Below are positions 5,583 through 10,218 of a stretch of 10,218 nucleotides of DNA, piece after piece. The notes below the pieces were generated by a model that worked only from the letters and a program-made list of their open reading frames with translations, was not told where the DNA came from and did not search any database. The translations under genes and the position numbers were made by a program. Each line of letters opens with the position of its first letter. Within the stretch, counting starts at the first letter, position 1. Origin of the DNA: an uncultured Treponema sp. (GTDB lineage: Bacteria > Spirochaetota > Spirochaetia > Treponematales > Treponemataceae); NCBI GenBank assembly GCA_937902445.1, contig CALELJ010000307.1:1-10218 (forward strand), in the 5' to 3' direction.

Positions 5583-6959
5583 ATGACTTACTTTATAGAA
5601 AACTACGGCTGCGAAATGAACATTGCGGAATCTGCGGCTGTTGAACAGATTTTGATCAAGCGCGGATGGACAAAGGCGGAAGATGTTCAGCTGGCGGATT
5701 TTGTTGTTATAAATACTTGTTCCGTTCGTGGAAGTGCGGAAGAAAGAATCTTCGGTCGTCTTGGTTTCTTTACGGGGCTTAAGAAAGTCCGTGTCCTTGC
5801 AAAGGATGCCAAGAGACGCAATATGGAAGTTGCCGCAGACTATGTTGCAAAAAACGGACCAAAGCCTTTGACTGTTGTTGTTATGGGATGTATGGCGGAA
5901 CGACTTTTGCACGACCTTCAGAAAATGTGGCCTGTTGTTGATTACGTTGTCGGAACTTTCGGCAAGGAAAAATTCCATGAAATAATTCCGGCTGTAGAAA
6001 AAAACATCAAGTATGAAATGGGCGATGTGGAGCCGGTCTATAGATTTGCGGAAAGCTACTATGAAGAAAACGCCTTCAGTACTTTTGTTCCCATCATGCA
6101 CGGCTGCAACAATTTCTGTACTTACTGCATCGTTCCCTATTTGCGCGGAAGGGAAACAAGCCGTCCTGTGGCAGACATCCTCCATGAGCTTGATATTCTG
6201 ACTGAACGCAAGGTCCGCGAAATCTGCCTCCTTGGTCAGAATGTAAACAGCTACAACGATAATGGAACAAAATTTCCTGAGCTTTTGAAAATCATAAGCC
6301 GCCATCTTGATGAAACGAAATCTACAATTGAATGGATCCGTTTTGAATCAAGCCATCCAAAGGATTTGAGCGATGAACTTATCGAAGTGATCAGAACCGA
6401 TAGAAAAATCTGCCGCGGAATCCACCTTGCGGTTCAGCATGGCTCAAGCGAAGTTCTCCGCCGCATGAACAGAAAATACACTAGGGAAGACTATCTTGGC
6501 CTCATTGCAAAACTCAGAAAAGCAGTTCCTGATGTTGAGCTTACGACGGACATAATGCTTGGGTTCCCTGGTGAGACCGGCGAAGAATTTGAAGAAGCCT
6601 ATTCCCTCATGAAGGAAGTTGAATATGAAAGCGCCTTCATGTACTACTACAATCCGCGCGAAGGAACTCCGGCAGAAAAAATGGAAAACCAGATTCCTCT
6701 TGAAGTAAAAAAAGAAAGGCTTCAGAAGATCATCAACCTTCAGCTGGAGATTACCCAGAAAGTGATGAAGCGTCGTGTAGGGCAGACAATCAAGGTTCTT
6801 GCCGACATTGTTTCAAAGGATGACCAGAACGAGCTTCTTGGCAAGACGGAACAGAACGAACGTGTAGCTTTCCGCGCAGATCCAAAAATCATCGGATCTT
6901 TTGTAACTGTTCATCTGGACAGTCTGAACGGAAACACGTTTAAAGGAACTTTGGTTTAA
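5583..6959 (+). CDS. miaB: tRNA-2-methylthio-N6-isopentenyladenosine synthase
   Basis: MiaB is a radical-SAM methylthiotransferase that adds the methylthio group to i6A37 of tRNAs reading UNN codons. Three domains appear in order. The N-terminal UPF0004 domain has cluster cysteines Cys10 (NYGCEMN), Cys46 (NTCSVRG) and Cys103 (MGCMAE). The radical-SAM domain has Cys175, Cys179 and Cys182 (HGCNNFCTYC), followed by LRGRETSRP and LGQNVNSY. The C-terminal TRAM domain covers roughly residues 395-458. At 458 residues it is slightly long; the stretch between Cys46 and Cys103 includes a basic segment (KKVRVLAKDAKRR). The start at 5583 matches the family's usual TYFIENYGC opening. The ATG directly abuts array 3 and has no Shine-Dalgarno, so translation may depend on coupling from the upstream gene or on leaderless-like initiation. 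The MiaB subgroup call over MtaB or RimO rests on the N-terminus and the NFCTYC-type motif. Confidence 0.95.
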   Translation: MTYFIENYGCEMNIAESAAVEQILIKRGWTKAEDVQLADFVVINTCSVRGSAEERIFGRLGFFTGLKKVRVLAKDAKRRNMEVAADYVAKNGPKPLTVVVMGCMAERLLHDLQKMWPVVDYVVGTFGKEKFHEIIPAVEKNIKYEMGDVEPVYRFAESYYEENAFSTFVPIMHGCNNFCTYCIVPYLRGRETSRPVADILHELDILTERKVREICLLGQNVNSYNDNGTKFPELLKIISRHLDETKSTIEWIRFESSHPKDLSDELIEVIRTDRKICRGIHLAVQHGSSEVLRRMNRKYTREDYLGLIAKLRKAVPDVELTTDIMLGFPGETGEEFEEAYSLMKEVEYESAFMYYYNPREGTPAEKMENQIPLEVKKERLQKIINLQLEITQKVMKRRVGQTIKVLADIVSKDDQNELLGKTEQNERVAFRADPKIIGSFVTVHLDSLNGNTFKGTLV

Positions 6960-7002
6960 GTTTTTCTTGAATTGATTGCCTGGGATAACTTAGACAACTT
7001 TC

Positions 7003-7017
7003 TTTACATTATGTAAA
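7003..7017. promoter_or_regulatory. Palindromic operator candidate upstream of the XRE/PIN pair
   Basis: TTTACAT-T-ATGTAAA is a perfect inverted repeat with a one-base centre, 20 nt before the ATG of the XRE regulator. A further half-site TGTAAA follows at 7024-7029, 12 bp from the matching TGTAAA at 7012. Autoregulation by the XRE protein, usual for toxin-antitoxin operons, is an inference. I cannot assign a convincing -35/-10 pair here, and there is no clear Shine-Dalgarno before 7038. Confidence 0.5.
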
Positions 7018-7037
7018 TCATAGTGTAAACTTAAGTC

Positions 7038-7571
7038 ATGAAAGAAATCTTAAAATATCTTAGGCAGCTCAATTCTTATTCTCAGGAACAGATTGCACAA
7101 AAGCTTGGAATCTCCAGGCAGTCCTACATTAAATATGAAAATGGTTCTGTAGTTCCCAATAACTCAACTGTTCATCATCTTGCTGCCATTTATGGGGTTG
7201 GCGAAGATTTTATCCGGCAGAATAGGATTCCGTCACCGCAGGGAGAGAGCAGGAACAATTCCGCTTACGAAATAAACGAAAAAAATATGGAGGTTGCATC
7301 TCCTGAATATGTAATGAAGGCTCCTGTGCAGCAAGCCCGGCAGACTTATGAAGGTGTTTTCGACGGAACCTGTGTCCGCGTCCTAGGTGATCATAATTTC
7401 ACGAAGGGGCAGAAAATAATCATGTGGGAAGAGAATGAAGAAGAAGCAGATGAGCGAAGGCAGAAGGCCTGGGAGACGATTTTAAGCATGAGAAAATCTG
7501 TTCCCAATGATTTTGACTATAAAAAAGAACTTCTGGAGGCTTTGGATGAAAAATATAACAGTACTCATTGA
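7038..7571 (+). CDS. XRE-family regulator with antitoxin-like C-terminal part
   Basis: A 177-residue protein. Residues about 1-60 are a Cro/C1-type helix-turn-helix domain (SQEQIAQKLGISRQSYIKYE, 15-34). A polar linker follows (65-95). The C-terminal part, from YEGVFDGTCVRVLGDHNFTK through KGQKIIMWEE, resembles the short beta-strand module of small stand-alone antitoxins (the 'YTGYYDGT...KKNQKVIIT' kind), and an acidic/basic helical tail ends in NDFDYKKELLEALDEKY, a tail often seen in antitoxins paired with PIN toxins. The last 26 nt overlap the downstream PIN gene, so the two are translationally linked. Likely role: DNA-binding antitoxin that neutralises the PIN protein and represses its own operon at the palindrome just upstream. 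The XRE assignment is firm; the antitoxin role is inferred from domain look and context. Confidence 0.8.
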   Translation: MKEILKYLRQLNSYSQEQIAQKLGISRQSYIKYENGSVVPNNSTVHHLAAIYGVGEDFIRQNRIPSPQGESRNNSAYEINEKNMEVASPEYVMKAPVQQARQTYEGVFDGTCVRVLGDHNFTKGQKIIMWEENEEEADERRQKAWETILSMRKSVPNDFDYKKELLEALDEKYNSTH

Positions 7572-7965
7572 TACAAATATTTTCATTGATGTTCTTCAAG
7601 ATAGGATTCCTTTTACAGATAATTCACAGGCTGTGATAGGCCTTGTAACGCAGAAAAAAATAAAAGGTGCTGTGGCTGCTCATTCCATTACAAACTTATG
7701 GTACATTTTGAGAAAAACCCATTCTGATGAAGAGCGCAGAAACTATCTCCTTTCCCTCTTTGAATTATTTGATGTGGTTTCAATAGACAAAAATAGATTG
7801 GTTACGGCTTTGGAAAATTTCAGCTTTAGGGATTTTGAAGACTGCCTCCAGGATGAATGTGCCTGCGCCATAAATGCCGACTACATCATCACAAGAAATA
7901 CAAAGGATTTTGAAAGTTCAATCGTAAAGGCCCTTACACCGGAAGAATTTCTAAAAATAGCTTAA
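7546..7965 (+). CDS. PIN-domain protein, probable VapC-like toxin
   Basis: A 139-residue PIN-domain protein, a family of Mg-dependent ribonucleases usually acting as toxins on RNA in the cytoplasm. Motifs are VLIDTNIFIDVL with Asp9, AHSITNLWYILRK (45-57), the acidic DFEDCLQDE (96-104), and ADYIITRNTKDF with Asp112. The second acidic position of the active site, usually Asp or Glu in the SIT-x-x-Y-I segment, is Asn50 here, a substitution I believe is seen in relatives. I set the start at the ATG at 7546 because GGAGG lies 6 nt upstream and the conserved PIN strand begins at once; an upstream in-frame ATG at 7507 would add 13 residues of no PIN character. It overlaps the XRE gene by 26 nt and is its probable toxin partner. 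Confidence 0.88.
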   Translation: MKNITVLIDTNIFIDVLQDRIPFTDNSQAVIGLVTQKKIKGAVAAHSITNLWYILRKTHSDEERRNYLLSLFELFDVVSIDKNRLVTALENFSFRDFEDCLQDECACAINADYIITRNTKDFESSIVKALTPEEFLKIA

Positions 7966-7993
7966 CTGGCCGGGGACATTGAGATCCGCATAA

Positions 7994-8022
7994 TCGACTT
8001 AATCAGATAATTCTGCTATAAT
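7994..8022 (+). promoter_or_regulatory. Extended -10 promoter for tyrS
   Basis: TATAAT at 8017-8022 preceded by TG-C (8014-8016) gives an extended -10 element. TCGACT at 7994-7999 (four of six matches to TTGACA) lies 17 bp upstream. The expected start near 8030 gives a leader of roughly 27 nt. I see no T-box or attenuator structure in so short a leader. Confidence 0.65.
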
Positions 8023-8056
8023 CTTGCAACATTATTTCAATATTAAGGAAGATAAT

Positions 8057-9289
8057 ATGACATTCTATGAAGAACTTCAGTGGCGCGGACTCGTAAAAGA
8101 TGTTGCCGGCGAAGACATTGCAGATAAGCTTAACAACGAAAAGGTTACTTTTTACTGGGGAACAGACCCGACAGCAGACAGCCTTCATCTTGGTCACTAT
8201 TCTTCACTTGTAACGGCAAAACGTCTTGCTCGTGCAGGACATCATCCAATCCTCCTTTGCGGTGGAGCTACTGGTCTTATCGGTGATCCACGCCCAACAG
8301 CAGAGCGTGAAATCATGGCAAAGGAACGCCTTGAAAAAAATCTTGCCGGCATCAAGGCACAGGTTGACCGCATCTTCGAAGGTAAGGCAGAAATCGTAAA
8401 CAACTACGACTGGACAAAGGACTATACATTCCTTGAATTCCTCCGCGACATAGGTAAGTACATCAACGTAAGCTATATGCTTGGAAAGGACATCATCGCC
8501 CGCCGTCTTGAAACTGGTATCACATTCGCTGAATTCTCATACACACTTTTGCAGGGCTATGACTTCCTCCATCTGTTCCGCACAAAGAACTGCATCATGC
8601 AGTGTGAAGGTGCCGACCAGTGGGGCAACATCACTACAGGTCTTGAACTTATCCGCAAAATCGAAGGAAAGGAAGCATACGGATTTACAATGCCTCTGGT
8701 TCTGGACAAGTACGGCAACAAGTTCGGTAAGTCTGCCGGCAACGCACTCTGGCTTGACATCAACAAGACTTCAAGCTACGAACTTTACCAGTACCTTGTA
8801 AACGTTGACGACAGCATGGTAATCGACTACCTCAAGATCTTTACATTCCTTTCAAAGGAACAGATTGAAGAACTTGAAGCAAAGAACAAGGAACACCCAG
8901 AACTTCGTGAAGCTCACAAGGCTCTTGCCCGCGAAATCATCACAGACCTTCATGGTGCTGCTGAATTCGACAAGGCAGTTGATATTTCTGCAAAGCTTTT
9001 CAGCGGCGACCTTAAGTCTCTTTCTCTCAAGGACATTGAAATCGGTTTCCGTGATGTTCCGACTGTTGAACTCAAGGAAGAAGGAAAGGCCATCATCGAC
9101 GTTCTCGTAGAAAACAAGATCTGCGGAAGCAAAAGAGAAGCCCGTGAATTCTTTGCACAGGGATCAATCACATGCAACGGTGAAAAGATTTCAGATGAAA
9201 ATACACCTGTAACAAAGGCAATGGCAATCGAAGAAAAGGTTATCGTTGTCCGCCGCGGTAAGAAAAAGAATTACATCCTTAAGTTCTAG
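8057..9289 (+). CDS. tyrS: Tyrosyl-tRNA synthetase
   Basis: TyrRS attaches tyrosine to tRNA-Tyr in the cytoplasm. The 410-residue class Ic enzyme shows the HIGH-type signature HLGH (44-47, in DPTADSLHLGHY), GGATGLIGDP (69-78), tyrosine-pocket segments such as LLQGYDF and QCEGADQWGN (182-191), and the KMSKS-type loop KFGKS (222-226). The C-terminal S4-like RNA-binding domain lies around 340-405 (VENKICGSKREAREFFAQGS onward). I chose the ATG at 8057 because AAGGAAG lies about 6 nt upstream and the family start (TFYEELQWRGL) follows; an upstream TTG at 8024 would lie inside the presumed leader. Codon use is more biased than in neighbouring genes (many AAG, CTT, ATC and AAC), as expected for high expression. 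It has its own promoter and appears intact. Confidence 0.97.
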   Translation: MTFYEELQWRGLVKDVAGEDIADKLNNEKVTFYWGTDPTADSLHLGHYSSLVTAKRLARAGHHPILLCGGATGLIGDPRPTAEREIMAKERLEKNLAGIKAQVDRIFEGKAEIVNNYDWTKDYTFLEFLRDIGKYINVSYMLGKDIIARRLETGITFAEFSYTLLQGYDFLHLFRTKNCIMQCEGADQWGNITTGLELIRKIEGKEAYGFTMPLVLDKYGNKFGKSAGNALWLDINKTSSYELYQYLVNVDDSMVIDYLKIFTFLSKEQIEELEAKNKEHPELREAHKALAREIITDLHGAAEFDKAVDISAKLFSGDLKSLSLKDIEIGFRDVPTVELKEEGKAIIDVLVENKICGSKREAREFFAQGSITCNGEKISDENTPVTKAMAIEEKVIVVRRGKKKNYILKF

Positions 9290-9294
9290 ATTGA

Positions 9295-9314
9295 AATTTG
9301 CCAAATGGCAGATT
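9295..9314 (+). terminator. Weak hairpin after tyrS, possible terminator
   Basis: AATTTGCC and GGCAGATT can pair across an AAAT loop (8 pairs including one G-U). It starts 5 nt after the tyrS stop codon. It lacks a proper T run (TGTGCATT follows), so it may be only a weak terminator or an mRNA-end structure. Confidence 0.3.
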
Positions 9315-9360
9315 GTGCATTAAAATTATAGTGCTACATATTAATGAAGGGGTATAAATT

Positions 9361-9588
9361 ATGAATTTTATTTTCTTAGGACCACCAGGAGCTGGAAAGG
9401 GTACACTTGCTGCACAGGTTGCAGAAGAATACAAGATTCCTCAGATTTCTACTGGTGATATTTTCCGTGAAAACATCAAGAATGAAACAGAACTTGGAAA
9501 GAAAGTAAAGGCAATCATGGATGCCGGCGGACTCGTTGGTGATGATGTCGTTCAGGAATTCAGATTCTTCCGAACGGCCATATTCTGA
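9361..9588 (+). pseudogene. adk: Adenylate kinase, 5' part only, truncated at a junction
   Basis: Adk catalyses ATP + AMP to 2 ADP. AAGGGG lies 8 nt before the ATG. Residues 1 to about 66 are typical: P-loop GPPGAGKGT (7-15), the AMP-binding STGDIFR (30-36), and [10 protein letters not shown] (55-64). After Gln65-Glu66 the frame changes to FRFFRTAIF and stops at 9588. The DGFPRT motif, the LID and most of the core (about 140-150 residues) are missing. The sequence beyond 9561 is the interior of a different, oppositely directed coding region, so this is a break rather than a point mutation. Because adk is generally essential, the complete gene is probably elsewhere in the genome or the join is artificial. 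Confidence 0.88.
9556..9561. other. Junction of adk with an unrelated coding region, at GAATTC
   Basis: To the left, the plus-strand frame is recognisable adk; to the right, the minus-strand frame is an open coding sequence with no link to adk. Both frames read GAATTC as Glu-Phe codons, so the break can be placed at this palindrome to within a few bases. No inverted repeats, target-site duplication or integrase gene are visible around it. Confidence 0.7.
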
Positions 9589-10218
9589 GATGATGTCCAC
9601 CATCTTCGCCATCCTGTCCGCTGATACGGTCTGAATATCCTTTGTGTCCAGTCCTTTGATTGCATTGACTCTGTTGGCCGCAAAGAAAAGAAGGGCATAG
9701 TGATATTCCATCCGAACGCTGTAGTAGTCCATATCGCGGGAATCCTCATTGACTGCAGCAATAGCACAACATCCGAGAAAATATGATGGCGCATCCGAGG
9801 ACAAGGCGAAGCCCTGCTTCTGGGCCAGGGTGCGGTGCAGCATAGAAACCTGCCAGGGCTCCGCAAATCTCAGGATCACCTTGGGCGGCTGAGGAGACTT
9901 GATGACACTCGTGTCGTAAACCATCTCCCTGATAAACTTTGCCTTAGCCTCCCTTTCATTGAACCTGTCTTCCACCTCATCGTCTTCCACGACCTCAAAA
10001 TCGGCCAGCCAGTCGATGTCGGTATTGTACTCCCCTCCTTCAAGATACCTGTACGAACCTAATTCCACATCCTCATATCCGCTTCTGACCAGGAATCCGT
10101 ACTCTGTAAACCATGTGTTAGGCCGTGATCCGCTCTTCGGGAAAAGGAGTTTTGCTGCCATCCTGGAATAATCCCCATGCTCGTCGTCCTTCCAGAATCT
10201 GTTATAAAGATAATCAAG
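9562..10218 (-). CDS. Unrecognised protein, both ends missing
   Basis: On the minus strand the frame is open from the right edge ([19 protein letters not shown] precedes the first internal Met at 10161) to the junction near 9562, about 219 codons, so the true start lies outside the window and the end is cut off. In the window as given, the frame runs on into antisense adk to about 9376. The protein is soluble-looking and acidic: a highly charged segment ([20 protein letters not shown]), a [20 protein letters not shown] stretch, two adjacent cysteines in FLGCCAIAA, and a helical [16 protein letters not shown]. No signal peptide or transmembrane helix is seen. I do not recognise the family. Codon use (more GGC, CTG, GAG and AGG) is richer in G+C than adk or tyrS, which suggests a different source or genomic region. 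No shared function with adk should be inferred. Confidence 0.65.

Noticed and set aside
5571..6305. A 244-codon minus-strand frame over miaB
   Set aside because: Antisense to an intact miaB with full cysteine motifs; its residues show no recognisable family and it lacks a ribosome-binding site.
9376..9561. C-terminal part of the leftward protein reading on through adk
   Set aside because: This portion is simply the antisense of adk beyond the junction, so it is not a genuine end of that protein.

Overview
The window reads as chromosomal DNA of a host- or gut-associated spirochaete, most probably a Treponema. This is an inference from several signs: a lipoprotein with a relaxed spirochaete-type lipobox (LSSC), a small outer-membrane beta-barrel protein, moderate G+C, and the general look of the FolD, FolE2, MiaB and TyrS proteins. 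No rRNA, tRNA, insertion sequence or CRISPR array is visible.

Layout. Positions 1-3281 hold a leftward gene set: an outer-membrane beta-barrel protein, then a lipoprotein, then the RarA ATPase, which runs off the left edge. Spacers are only 13 and 12 nt, and a near-consensus sigma-70 promoter (TTGAAT-17-TATAAT) lies upstream at 3347-3375. Divergent from it, 3408-6959 is a rightward block: folD, folE2 (one-base frameshift), a four-helix-bundle S23-type protein, and miaB. The three junctions of this block each carry a tandem array of the heptamer AATTATG. Each array starts exactly on the stop codon of the gene before it, and two of them fill the whole spacer, so folE2 and miaB have no Shine-Dalgarno sequence. 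This is the most unusual feature here. 7038-7965 is a toxin-antitoxin-like pair: an XRE regulator with an antitoxin-like tail, overlapping a PIN-domain protein, with a palindromic operator candidate in front. 8057-9289 is tyrS with its own extended -10 promoter. 9361 onward is the start of adk, which stops matching adenylate kinase after about 66 codons at a GAATTC. It is joined there to the interior of an unrelated leftward gene that also leaves the window. That join looks like a rearrangement or an assembly/clone chimera.

How the genes fit together. FolE2 (GTP to dihydroneopterin triphosphate) and FolD (one-carbon tetrahydrofolate interconversion) belong to folate metabolism. MiaB and TyrS serve tRNA modification and charging, Adk nucleotide balance, and RarA replication-fork maintenance. 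The S23-type gene, AT-rich and bounded by repeat arrays, looks like an insert into this housekeeping block. Its removal between arrays would leave folE2-array-miaB, just like the existing folD-array-folE2 junction.
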